From positions 5,518,001-5,582,000 of the forward strand of contig NZ_JACHMQ010000001.1 of NCBI RefSeq assembly GCF_014208105.1: 64,000 bases of DNA, written 5' to 3'. Below are positions 1 to 7,198 of this stretch, piece by piece. Each line of letters begins with the position of its first letter. Within the stretch, counting starts at the first letter, position 1. The translations under genes were made by a program, and so were the position numbers. Source of the DNA: Actinomadura coerulea (GTDB lineage: Bacteria > Actinomycetota > Actinomycetes > Streptosporangiales > Streptosporangiaceae). Under the pieces are notes generated by a model. It was not told the origin of the DNA. It worked only from the letters and a program-made list of their open reading frames with translations, and ran no database searches.

Positions 1-1173
1 CGCCGGCACTCCCGGGCGCGGCGCATAGAAGTCCACCAACTGGTTGACGTTCACTCCGCGCAGGAGGACCTGCCGGCCTTCACTGTCGACGATGCGAGGC
101 CGCTTCCCCCGGACGGCCCGCAACGGTGACAGCTCCGTCTCCTGCACGGCTGCGGGTCTGCGGGCGACGGGCGCGGGCTCCGGTCCGGCGAGGGCCACGG
201 CTCCGGCCATCGCCGCCACCGCGACCGCGAGGGTCAGGGCCGTCGCGGCGGAGGCGCCACCGGCCGCCCGCCTGAACGCGCGGCCGGTGGCGGGCAAGGC
301 CAGCAGTGCGGGCAGCCAGCCGAAGGCGACGCCGAGGGACGCGCCCTCGCCGAGCCTGATCCACAGGGCCGCGGGCGTCTGCAGGGGAGCGCCCGGCCCG
401 TCCAGGATCAGGAGACCGGCGGTTTGGACGGCGCCGAGGACGATGCCCGCCCAGAGCGCGGCCAGCCATCCGCCGAGGAAGGCCCCCGAGGGCGTGCGGG
501 ATCGCCGTGCGAAGGTTCGCTGGGTGCGGACGAGCGCTAGGAAGAGCGTCACCAGCCCGGCGAGGAGCCCGGCCGCCCCACCCTGCGGGGACGCCGACGG
601 CAGTCCGTCCGGCAGGTCCCGCGACCAGTGCGACGCCACCCACATCCCGGTCACCGCCACCGCCGAGACGCTGATGGCCGCGACCGGCCAGTGCGCCCGG
701 CGGGCGGGCTCGACGTCCTCACGCTCTCCCGTACGCGCAAGGAGGGTGACCGCCGCCGGGACCAGTGCGTACAGGGCCGCTTTCGGCACGGTGAAACTCG
801 TCGACCACAGCAGGTCGGCGACGTCCAGCTCAGGTGCCGTCGCCGCGACCGACATGGCGGCCTTCGCGACCACGGCGGTCAGCACGAACCCCGCCCAGAC
901 CGTCGCGAAGCGCGCCCGCCGTCCCAGATGCCCGAAGGCGGCCACGACCCACGCCGTGCCCGTCAGCAGCAACGGAACGTAGACCACCAGGGGGACGATC
1001 TGCCAGCGCGCCGCCGGTACCACCCGTCCGGGCATTCCCAGCAACGCGAAGTACCCGACCGGATCGATCAGAGCCCCCGCCGCGACCAGTACCAGAACGG
1101 CACCCACGGCCGTTGACACGAGACGTCGCGAACCCAATGTGGCCTCCAGGCGCCGGGGAGCGCCAAAATACAT
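1..1173 (-). CDS. Membrane-anchored GH5-like glycoside hydrolase, C-terminus cut by window edge
   Basis: The reverse-strand frame is open from an ATG at 1173 to the window edge, giving 391 residues. Residues ~15-340 contain about eight hydrophobic segments. They are followed by a short extracytoplasmic linker and, near residues 372-379, the motif RGVNVNQL preceded by RPRIVDSEGRQVLL. That is the usual opening strand of GH5/endoglycoceramidase-type glycosidases (I-D-x-x-G-R-x-V-x-L-R-G-V-N). A GAGG Shine-Dalgarno lies about 8 bases upstream. The catalytic barrel itself is outside the window, so activity and substrate cannot be judged. The multi-spanning N-terminus fused to a GH5 domain suggests a cell-surface hydrolase acting on glycolipid or cell-wall glycan; this part is inference. 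It is divergent from the RDD gene. Confidence 0.6.
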   Translation of the reverse strand, partial: MYFGAPRRLEATLGSRRLVSTAVGAVLVLVAAGALIDPVGYFALLGMPGRVVPAARWQIVPLVVYVPLLLTGTAWVVAAFGHLGRRARFATVWAGFVLTAVVAKAAMSVAATAPELDVADLLWSTSFTVPKAALYALVPAAVTLLARTGEREDVEPARRAHWPVAAISVSAVAVTGMWVASHWSRDLPDGLPSASPQGGAAGLLAGLVTLFLALVRTQRTFARRSRTPSGAFLGGWLAALWAGIVLGAVQTAGLLILDGPGAPLQTPAALWIRLGEGASLGVAFGWLPALLALPATGRAFRRAAGGASAATALTLAVAVAAMAGAVALAGPEPAPVARRPAAVQETELSPLRAVRGKRPRIVDSEGRQVLLRGVNVNQLVDFYAPRPGVPA

Positions 1174-1346
1174 GAGATTTCCTCATGTTTGCTAGCCTTC
1201 CGGGAACCGACGAGTCGCCGTTCGGTCAAGGCGGCGCCGGATGGACCCGCTCGCCCTCGGCGAAGGCGACCTTCTCGCCGGGCGCCACCCAGTTGACCGC
1301 GACGTGCACGCGCGGGTGGAGTTGGGGTGTGCTTGCATGTACGCCC

Positions 1347-2543
1347 GTGACGGCCCCCCTGTATGTCCCGGCAGGGACGCCCCCAGAGCGGGTACCGGGC
1401 GATGACGGCCGTGTCGTGCGGGTGTTGGCGAGCACACGGCAGCGGGTCGCGGCCCGCGTGCTCGACCTGCTGGCTGCCTTCCTCATGGTCTTGGCGGCTG
1501 TGTCGCCGGTCTACGCGGTCGCCTTGCTGTCCGATGGCTCCTCCACCGCGTTCCTCTGGGCGACCGCTCCACTTGTGGTCCTCGGCATGGCCGGCCCGCT
1601 GCTGCTGCGCGTCGGGGGGATCGTGCGGTGGGGCTGCACCCTGGGCCAACGAGTCGCCGGGATCCGGGTGGTGTGCGAGGAGGACGGAACACGGCCCCCG
1701 AACTGGCGGCGGTCCTTCCGCCGGTATGCCCTCCCGAGGAACTCCGCGTCCCTACCGCTGATCAGCGACCCCTGGGTGTGCAGGAAAGACGAGCGGCTGA
1801 GACAGTGCCTGCACGACCGGCGCGCCGGGACGGTGGTCGTCCGGGCCCAGGCTCCCCCGGCGCCCGCGGAGACCGGCGGGCCGGCGGCGCTCGGGTCTCC
1901 AAGCCCAACCGGGCTTCCCGACCGTGTGCGCCGCTGGGAGGCGCGCGAACGCAAGCAGCGCATCGCGCTCGGCTCCACTTTAGGTGTTCTGGGGGCGACC
2001 GTTCTGTCCGCACCGTTCGCCGTCGTGCTCGTGACCGCCGGGCCATCCGCCATCGGCGGCCCGGCGTTCGAGGTCGACACCTTCTACGACGACGCCACCC
2101 GGTTCGAGAACCGCTTCGAGGGGCGGTCCGAGACCTACGAGCGCACGGCCGCCAAGGTCCTGGACGATGAGAAGGGCTGTCTGTCGGGAGCGACCAGCGG
2201 GCAAGCCCGCGCCGTCCTGCGCCGGACCGGGTGCGAGGGACGGATCGAGATCGCGTTCAGAACCACGGACGGCGTGCTGGTCAGCAGCCACGTTCTCAAG
2301 TTCCCCGACCGGGCCTCCGCTGCCGGCGCCCGGCCTCGTCTGCGGCATACCGACCTGCGCTTCGTTCCGGACGGCGACGTCGACCCGCCGGGAGGCGCCC
2401 GCATCGGCGATGTCGGAACCCAGGACCGCTACGTGGTCGTCACGACCGCCGTCTCCCCACGCCAGCCGGAGGCGACGGCGAAGGCGAAGAACGCCTTCCT
2501 CCTCATCCACGTCCCCACCCTCAACGTCATCCTCTTCCTCTAA
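1347..2543 (+). CDS. RDD family membrane protein
   Basis: This is a protein of about 398 residues. It has the RDD hallmarks: an Arg-rich start RVAARVLDLL, two to three transmembrane segments, then RWGCTLGQRVAGIRVV and a closing LHDRRAGTVVV. After the RDD domain comes a Pro/Gly-rich linker, a further hydrophobic segment (residues ~200-235) and an extracytoplasmic domain of about 160 residues. That domain has a Cys pair (KGCLSG and RTGCEG) and no recognised family. The frame stays open upstream to 1185, but the residues there look non-native. GTG at 1347 places the start just before the RDD sequence, so I prefer it. RDD proteins are thought to act in transport or envelope maintenance; no specific role is visible here. 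Confidence 0.6.
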   Translation: MTAPLYVPAGTPPERVPGDDGRVVRVLASTRQRVAARVLDLLAAFLMVLAAVSPVYAVALLSDGSSTAFLWATAPLVVLGMAGPLLLRVGGIVRWGCTLGQRVAGIRVVCEEDGTRPPNWRRSFRRYALPRNSASLPLISDPWVCRKDERLRQCLHDRRAGTVVVRAQAPPAPAETGGPAALGSPSPTGLPDRVRRWEARERKQRIALGSTLGVLGATVLSAPFAVVLVTAGPSAIGGPAFEVDTFYDDATRFENRFEGRSETYERTAAKVLDDEKGCLSGATSGQARAVLRRTGCEGRIEIAFRTTDGVLVSSHVLKFPDRASAAGARPRLRHTDLRFVPDGDVDPPGGARIGDVGTQDRYVVVTTAVSPRQPEATAKAKNAFLLIHVPTLNVILFL

Positions 2544-2616
2544 CAGAAGGGCGCGCCGAGCGGGAGTCCGGCGGGCCATGCGCTGTCCGGGCGTGTCGGC
2601 CTGCCGGTGACCGCGG

Positions 2617-2790
2617 GGCGGTGCGCGGCCCGGTGAGGGGGTGGACGGCGCCAGAGCGCACTCTGGTCCAGGCCAGCGCCACCTGCGCGGGACTGACTCC
2701 CAACTCGCCGGCGACATCGCGAACGACTGCCACCACGGCCGCCTCCCGGGCAGGCGGCGCGCCGCCGGATCTGGTGAGTGCGCCGGGCGT
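2617..2790 (-). pseudogene. Aldo/keto reductase C-terminal remnant
   Basis: Reverse-strand translation gives VVAVVRDVAGELGVSPAQ followed by VALAWTRVRSGAVHPLTGPRT. This is the characteristic helix and strand near the C-terminus of aldo/keto reductases (A-x-E-x-G-x-S-P-A-Q-V-A-L-A-W and P-I-x-G-x-R-T). Nothing upstream in this frame resembles the barrel, its catalytic Tyr/Lys or the NADPH site, and the usual residues after G-x-R-T are not recognisable. The fragment abuts the truncated AraC gene on the opposite strand. AraC regulators of this class often sit divergently beside a reductase, so one deletion across the shared promoter would explain both remnants. Confidence 0.5.
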
Positions 2791-2805
2791 CCGCTTCGGG
2801 CAGAC

Positions 2806-3411
2806 GGCGATGTGGTGACGCTGTGCGGCGGCTACCGGCTCGACCCGGACCGCACCCACCCGCTGCTGCGCGACGTTCCCGCGGTGCTGCACCTGCCCGC
2901 GCAGGTCGGACGGCACGACGACCTGCGCACGACACTCGACGGTCTCGGCCGGGAGCTCGGGACGTCTCGTCCCGGCGGCGCGGCACTCGTCCCGCTCCTG
3001 CTCGACATGCTGCTGCTGCACGTGCTGCGCGCCTGGTTCGAGGACCGGCCGCGCGATCCCGGTGGCGGGGGCTGGGCCGCGGCACTGGCCGACCCGCCGA
3101 TCAGCTCGGCGCTGCACGCCATCCATCAGGATCCCGCGCACGCCTGGACCGTCCAGTCGCTCGCGGATCAGGCGGGGCTGTCGCGGGCGGCGTTCGGCCG
3201 CCGGTTCACCGCCGCGACCCGCCAGCCGCCGCTGGCCTACCTGACCTGGTGGCGGCTGACCGCCGCGGCCGGCATCCTCCGCGAGACCGACGTCCCGCTG
3301 GAGCAGATCGCCGCCCAGGTGGGGTATTCGTCGCAGTTCGCTCTCGCCAACGCGTTCAAGCGGCAGTACGGCGTCCCACCCGGACGGTTCCGCCGCACGG
3401 CACGGACGTGA
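2806..3411 (+). pseudogene. AraC-type regulator lacking the first half of its cupin domain
   Basis: The frame reads VVTLCGGYRLDPDRTHPLL onward, typical from about residue 110 of AraC regulators with an N-terminal cupin_6 domain. It continues into a good two-helix-turn-helix domain (WTVQSLADQAGLSRAAFGRR and LEQIAAQVGYSSQFALANAF, then QYGVPPGRF). The first ~110 residues of a normal ~310-residue protein are missing. Sequence upstream of 2806 instead belongs to an antisense aldo/keto reductase remnant. An in-frame ATG at 2641 would give a 256-residue product, but its first ~55 residues are reductase antisense and unlike any AraC protein. The DNA-binding half is intact and might still be made, but it would lack a normal sensor. 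Confidence 0.65.
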
Positions 3412-3477
3412 CGCACCCCTGCCTCGGCGCGGACCGGCCGAGGAGCCTGCACGGGGCCAGGACGGCCGGTTTCCCAC

Positions 3478-3567
3478 CGGTATCTGGCCGAGAAGTACGG
3501 CATCGACCGCCGCAAGGTCAAACAGATCATCACCGGTGCCGAAACTGTGAGCTTTCAATCTCTGTAG
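3478..3567 (+). pseudogene. Short helix-turn-helix fragment of unknown parent
   Basis: This stretch reads RYLAEKYGIDRRKVKQIITG and ends at TAG 3565-3567. It looks like the end of a helix-turn-helix from a DNA-binding or recombinase-type protein. There is no start codon or continuing homology upstream, and the 3' end overlaps the end of the convergent gene. It is probably debris within the decayed region. The parent family cannot be named from sequence alone. Confidence 0.25.
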
Positions 3568-4088
3568 TGGTCGTTTGTCCCCTTGCCGGCGCTCAGAACC
3601 CAGCGGCTGCCGTACCTGTCGGTCTGCTTGTAGATCTTCTGCGGCCTCGGTGGCGCCGGCCAGGTTTGTATCAGGTAGTCCTCCACCGGCTCGTCAACCG
3701 CTAGATCGATTGCGGTGTCCCTGCCACGTGCGTGAACGCGGACTCTGTAATACCCGGGGCCATTGGGGGTGAGAACCGGGAAAGGAGGCGTCGGATCGCT
3801 ATCGTCCACAGCCGCAACTTTTATCCGGCCTGCGGTGGCCTCCAGCGTCACTTCCACCGCCTCCTCCCATTCGTCGATGTCCAGGGTTGGTGGCTGCTGA
3901 TGCACCTCGACGGTCAAACGTACGTCGCCCATGGCGATACCTGTGTTGACGGCTGCGAATCCTGGGGCCAACGCGAGTATCGCGTTGGCGTACTCAGGTA
4001 TCTGCGGACGCTCTCCGTCCTCGGTGAGGGAGAAGACGTGGTGGTCGACCGGCATGTTGAAGTGTGCCGTCACCGGGTATTCAGGCAT
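3555..4088 (-). CDS. Putative immunity protein, ComJ-like, for the adjacent NucA/NucB toxin remnant
   Basis: The product is 177 residues, acidic, cytoplasmic, without signal or membrane segment. I chose ATG 4088 over an in-frame TTG at 4097. The gene starts 22 bases after the stop of the NucA/NucB-like remnant on the same strand, the usual toxin-then-immunity order. The layout of the protein parallels Bacillus ComJ, the inhibitor of nuclease NucA. It has an early HHVFSLTEDGERP block, an alternating strand and turn region around NTGIAMGDVRLTVEV, and a late GYYRVRVHARGRD...EDYLIQTWPAPP block. This similarity is by eye and remote. The neighbour relation supports the idea more than the sequence does. 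The gene itself looks intact. Confidence 0.5.
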   Translation of the reverse strand: MPEYPVTAHFNMPVDHHVFSLTEDGERPQIPEYANAILALAPGFAAVNTGIAMGDVRLTVEVHQQPPTLDIDEWEEAVEVTLEATAGRIKVAAVDDSDPTPPFPVLTPNGPGYYRVRVHARGRDTAIDLAVDEPVEDYLIQTWPAPPRPQKIYKQTDRYGSRWVLSAGKGTNDHYRD

Positions 4089-4110
4089 GCCCGTCAAGGT
4101 ACCAGCTCTT

Positions 4111-4423
4111 CTAGGAAACTATCTCTACATAGAATGGGTCCTTGTCGATGAGACGCTGCTGTGCGCAGAAGGCGTTGAGGCGGCTTCCGCCTGTGCTGTT
4201 CTGCCAGCCATCGATCCCCTTGGGTATTGTCGCAAGTATTGCCGTCGGGCCTGTTGAAGCCGCTATCGCACGCCCGCTGGCGGTTCTTTCGCTTGAGTGT
4301 CGGCTTGCTTGCCATCCGGTGCAGGAATCGCCCCGTTTCAGGCACTCCCGGTATGCCAGACTCCTGCGCCAAAGCAATATGCCTAGCTAGCTGCGGAAAT
4401 TCGCCACTCAGGCTGTACTGCAT
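4111..4423 (-). pseudogene. NucA/NucB-type DNase toxin remnant, internally deleted and frameshifted
   Basis: From ATG 4423 the frame reads ARHIALAQESGIPG, then ETGRFLHRMASKPTLKRKNR and DSGFNRPDGNTCDN. These match the first part of NucA/NucB deoxyribonuclease domains as fused to actinobacterial polymorphic toxins. Shortly after the CDN the homology moves to another frame, which reads GWQNSTGGSRLNAF followed by QQRLIDKDPFYVEIVS and a stop at 4111. That is the domain's C-terminus. The block between them, including the catalytic D-E-Y-P-F segment, is gone. This is therefore a dead copy with roughly 25-30 residues lost plus a shift of frame. No secretion domain precedes it, so it resembles an orphan toxin tip of the kind left at polymorphic toxin loci. 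Confidence 0.6.
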
Positions 4424-4517
4424 CTTCGGGGGAGTTGTGCGAATACACAGCCGGTGGGATCTTCAGCACCAGCTTCGCGTACAGGTCGGCCTGTCGTCCG
4501 GGCAGGCGTGCACTCAT
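4383..4517 (-). CDS. Possible small open frame of 44 codons, unknown
   Basis: The frame runs from ATG 4517 and contains RQADLYAKLVLKIPPAVYSH, which looks protein-like. It ends at TAG 4383-4385 and overlaps the 5' part of the NucA/NucB remnant in a different frame. No ribosome binding site is evident. It could be another piece of the degraded toxin gene rather than a gene of its own. No family is recognised. Confidence 0.2.
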   Translation of the reverse strand: MSARLPGRQADLYAKLVLKIPPAVYSHNSPEDAVQPEWRISAAS

Positions 4518-4648
4518 CCGCGTCGACCGCGATCACGAGCACACCGCGCCATGCGTGAGGGGTCCGGGTAGGCGGAACGCCACCTGGACCCTGTGCGTGC
4601 GGTGGCGGGGGCGGCCCCGTGCGGTTCGACGATCAGGCGCCACGGTAC

Positions 4649-5035
4649 TCAGCGAATGATGCCGACAGCCGCCTGTGCCGCGCTCACAACGGCACTCCAT
4701 TCGGGTCGGGAGATCACTTGAGCGTCTTCGAGTTTGGTGGGCAAGGAGTCCAAGAGAGGATCTAGGACAGCGGTCAGACGTTCGATCGCCGCAGCCTCTG
4801 CCTCACTCTCAAGCGTCACACCGATCTGAGCTCGCGGGTCCTCCGCGACCGAGGTGTCGTCGTAGAGGACGTTGACATTGTGGGTCAGGTCATCATAAAA
4901 GCCTGGCCGGGGGTAGGTGCGCTCCACCCAGACGCGACGCTGATACTCCGGATCCGAAAGCGCCTGTAGAGCTTCGATGACGGAACGACGCATGTCAGGG
5001 AACTGTACGACCACGAGATTGACCCTAGCAGCCAT
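4649..5035 (-). CDS. SCO4402-like protein, putative immunity protein
   Basis: This is a 128-residue cytoplasmic protein. The segment VNLVVVQFPDMRRSVIEALQ followed by LSDPEYQRRVW, then YPRPGFYDDL and NVLYDD, matches my recollection of the small family represented by Streptomyces SCO4402. The ATG at 5035 overlaps the TGA of the upstream toxin-like frame as TGATG. That is classic translational coupling of a toxin with its immunity gene and decides the start. Upstream in-frame GTG 5038 and TTG 5050 are less likely. The protein has no catalytic motif. The function as an immunity protein is inferred from the coupling; whether its cognate toxin still exists in full elsewhere cannot be seen. Confidence 0.55.
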   Translation of the reverse strand: MAARVNLVVVQFPDMRRSVIEALQALSDPEYQRRVWVERTYPRPGFYDDLTHNVNVLYDDTSVAEDPRAQIGVTLESEAEAAAIERLTAVLDPLLDSLPTKLEDAQVISRPEWSAVVSAAQAAVGIIR

Positions 5036-5337
5036 CACGGAGATTTCCAACTATCCCATTTCAGCCACTCAGACAAGGGAACATGGGCTTGATCCCAGTT
5101 CTCCTTGATGGACCCTTCCAATGGCTGCCCATTTCGGCCGATTACCTTTCCGTTGGCGCGAACAACGACATGATCGACCTGTTGAGCAGGCTGGGGGTTG
5201 TTCGGGTCGCCCTCGTCTATCCTGATTCCGTTCCCGCGGTTCTCCGGGTCGGTCCAGCGGCGGCCGACACCCTTCTTGTTCGGACTGCCGTCCCCCCACT
5301 TATCCGGGACCTTCTCGACTGCCTCTGCGGGCGGCTT
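5035..5337 (-). pseudogene. Orphan C-terminal domain of a polymorphic toxin, without start
   Basis: One frame of 100 residues follows an in-frame TGA at 5338-5340. It reads VPDKWGDGSPNKKGVGRRW, then TDPENRGNGIRIDEGDPNNP, QPAQQVDHVVVRANGKVIGR and finally HVPLSEWLKWDSW. It ends in a TGA that overlaps the start of the SCO4402-like gene. I see no usable ATG, GTG or TTG before the domain. It therefore looks like the C-terminal tip of a larger secreted toxin (RHS/YD-repeat or WXG-type carrier) left behind after loss of the N-terminal part. The pattern of conserved Trp, Asp and His residues resembles C-terminal toxin domains found next to SCO4402-like genes. Its activity is unknown. A frame-restoring recombination with a full carrier gene could revive it. 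Confidence 0.55.
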
Positions 5338-5340
5338 TCA

Positions 5341-5667
5341 CGGTGCCGAGACCGTAACACTCGCATGCGTTTTCTCGGCACAGTCTCGCCCATCAGAGCC
5401 TGGAGTGTGGAGAGGTGGTGGTGTGCGGGGCCCGCCTGAGGTCGGGTCACTCGTCGGCTTTGGAAAAAGCGGCGGTGAAGTTGAAAGACGGCGAACTGGG
5501 TTGAGGGCCTGCGGTCGCCGATGGGGGTGGCGGTGGGCATGTGCAAATGGTTGTGGTCGCCCCTCGGACACAGATCATCGGCATGTGGAAGCCGGGGCCG
5601 TCCCGGCTTCCGCGGGGTTTCCGGCCACGGCCTCGCGTCCCCGGCGGCCCCTGCGTCCAGCGATACC
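5341..5667. other. Gene-free stretch between toxin remnant and DUF1801 gene
   Basis: I see no convincing reading frame on either strand. No AT-rich promoter and no strong terminator hairpin stand out; the only structure is a short GC-rich inverted repeat around 5596-5618. It probably holds the remains of the 5' part of the toxin gene, diverged beyond recognition. Confidence 0.3.
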
Positions 5668-6114
5668 TCAGGCCACCGCCTGCTTCACCAGCGCGGCGAT
5701 CCGCGCTTCGACCTCGGCCGTCACTTCGGTCAGGGCGAACGCGGCCGCCCACATCGCGCCCTCGTCCAGCTTCGCCTGGTCGCTGAACCCGAGCGTCGCG
5801 TAGCGCGCCTTGAACTTCGCCGCGCTCTGGAAGAAGCAGATGATCTTCCCGTCCAGCGCGTAGGCGGGCATCCCGTACCAGAGCTTCGGCGCCAGTTCCG
5901 GGACCCCGGCCGTGATGACGGCATGGACGCGCTCGGCCATGACCCGGTCCGAGTCCCCCATCTCCGCGATCTTCGCGAGCACGTCCCGCCGCGCCTCCGC
6001 CGCCTTGTCCGCACGTGAGCCGAGGCGCGCCGCCTTCTTCCGCGCCTGGGCGTGCTCCTTCATCGCGGACCGCTCCTCGGCCGAGAAGCCCTCGTACGTG
6101 CTGCTGCCTGCCAT
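5668..6114 (-). CDS. DUF1801 domain protein (YdhG-like)
   Basis: The product is 148 residues. An N-terminal charged helical segment (SAEERSAMKEHAQARKKAAR) precedes the DUF1801 fold. That fold is marked by VLAKIAEMGDSDR, then PKLWYGMPAYALDGKIICFF and KARYATLGFSD. The family includes the small iron-chaperone-like proteins YdhG/Fra. Its biochemical role in actinobacteria is not established. An AGGGG run lies upstream of the ATG at 6114. It appears to be transcribed alone; the neighbours give no functional clue. Confidence 0.75.
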   Translation of the reverse strand: MAGSSTYEGFSAEERSAMKEHAQARKKAARLGSRADKAAEARRDVLAKIAEMGDSDRVMAERVHAVITAGVPELAPKLWYGMPAYALDGKIICFFQSAAKFKARYATLGFSDQAKLDEGAMWAAAFALTEVTAEVEARIAALVKQAVA

Positions 6115-6360
6115 CGCCGCATCCCCTCTGGTCGTGGACGACGATCGGCCCGCTGGGTCCTGCCGGGCTGATCGCTGTGGTCACAACCTCTCGCATCAGG
6201 AGTGCGGCCCGCCTCCGTGCCCACCACGGAGAGCACCACGGACAGGAGTGCGCATCCGCAATGCGGGAGGCCGGCGTCGGCGCCACCGGCGCCGGGTTTC
6301 CCGCTGCGGCAGCGGGCGGACTCGTGTCCCTTCCGGGGGCTTCGTCCGCCTGCGACCGGC

Positions 6361-7020
6361 TCACGCGGACGGGGTGGGGCTGCCCGCCCGATAGAAGTGG
6401 AGGAACATCGCCACGCCGTCGGTGATGAGCTGGTCCGTGGTGGCCTGGTCGATGGTGTCGCCGTAGGTGCTGTGCGCGAAGTGCGGATACAGCACCAGTG
6501 AATACAGCTGAGTGATCGCCAGTTCGATGTTCGCGATGGCCAGGACGCCGCGGTCGACCTCGCGTTGCAGGACCACCGCCATGATCGAGCGGAAGCGTCC
6601 CGGGCCGTTGACCTTCCATGCCCGGCCCAGTTCGGGGAAGCGGCGGAGCTCGGCGCCGACCAGGGTGCGGAGCGCCAGGAATTCGGGCGTGGCCATGCCG
6701 CGGATCCACGCCCGGGCCGTCTCGACCAGGACCTCTTCCAGGTCGTCGCCGCTGCGCAGACATTCCTCGGTGCGGGACTGCGCGTCGGCGAGCGCGTCCT
6801 CCAGCGCGTCGCCGATCACCGCGGTGAACAGGTCCTCCTTGCGGCCGTAGTGGTTGTAGACGGTGACCTTGGAGACGCCGGCCTCGGCCGCGATCTGCTC
6901 CATGCCCACGCCGAAGCCCTCGCGCAGGAAGACACGGCGGGCCGTCTGCACGATCGCGGCCCGTTTGCGTTCTGCCCGCTCGCCGCTGGGTGGTCTGCGT
7001 TCTGTGCTCACGGCGGACAT
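6361..7020 (-). CDS. TetR/AcrR family transcriptional regulator
   Basis: The product is 219 residues. The N-terminal TetR DNA-binding domain spans residues ~15-62: AAIVQTARRVFLREGFG, then MEQIAAEAGVSKVTVYNHYG, then RKEDLFTAVI. The rest is an all-helical ligand-binding and dimer domain. It is transcribed divergently from a MacB-type ABC exporter. Two palindromic sites sit between the genes, so it very likely represses the exporter and itself until a toxic substrate binds. ATG 7020 is used; an in-frame GTG a few codons downstream is possible. Confidence 0.9.
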   Translation of the reverse strand: MSAVSTERRPPSGERAERKRAAIVQTARRVFLREGFGVGMEQIAAEAGVSKVTVYNHYGRKEDLFTAVIGDALEDALADAQSRTEECLRSGDDLEEVLVETARAWIRGMATPEFLALRTLVGAELRRFPELGRAWKVNGPGRFRSIMAVVLQREVDRGVLAIANIELAITQLYSLVLYPHFAHSTYGDTIDQATTDQLITDGVAMFLHFYRAGSPTPSA

Positions 7021-7027
7021 CCTACCT

Positions 7028-7070
7028 GAACTGAACAGTTGAGTTCATGTGAACTGATCTGTACAGTTCA
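7028..7070. promoter_or_regulatory. Paired TetR operators flanking a sigma70-type promoter for the ABC exporter
   Basis: Two imperfect palindromes built from the same half-site (GAACT/AGTTC) lie here. Site 1 is at 7028-7046 (GAACTGAAC-A-GTTGAGTTC). Site 2 is at 7050-7070 (TGAACTG, 7-base spacer, CAGTTCA). Between and across them is a rightward promoter with -35 TTGAGT at 7039-7044, a 17-base spacer, and -10 TACAGT at 7062-7067. A repressor bound to either site would cover the promoter. Site 1 also sits 8 bases in front of the tetR start, which fits autoregulation. Confidence 0.75.
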
Positions 7071-7198
7071 TTTCGCCGCCCGGTCGATCCGGGAGGAAGG
7101 CGGTGACGACCCGTGCCCGGCGTCCGCCGAAGCCCCCGACATGCCGATTCGTTCGCCTCTGGTCCACCTCGTGGGCCGACTCCCCCTAGGGACACACC

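Noticed and set aside
1185..1346. N-terminal extension of the RDD protein
   Set aside because: The in-frame residues before GTG 1347 lack membrane or domain character and overlap the promoter region of the divergent glycosidase gene.
3412..5360. Insertion sequence or prophage as the cause of decay
   Set aside because: No transposase frame, terminal inverted repeats or target duplications were found. Only one short helix-turn-helix fragment is present.
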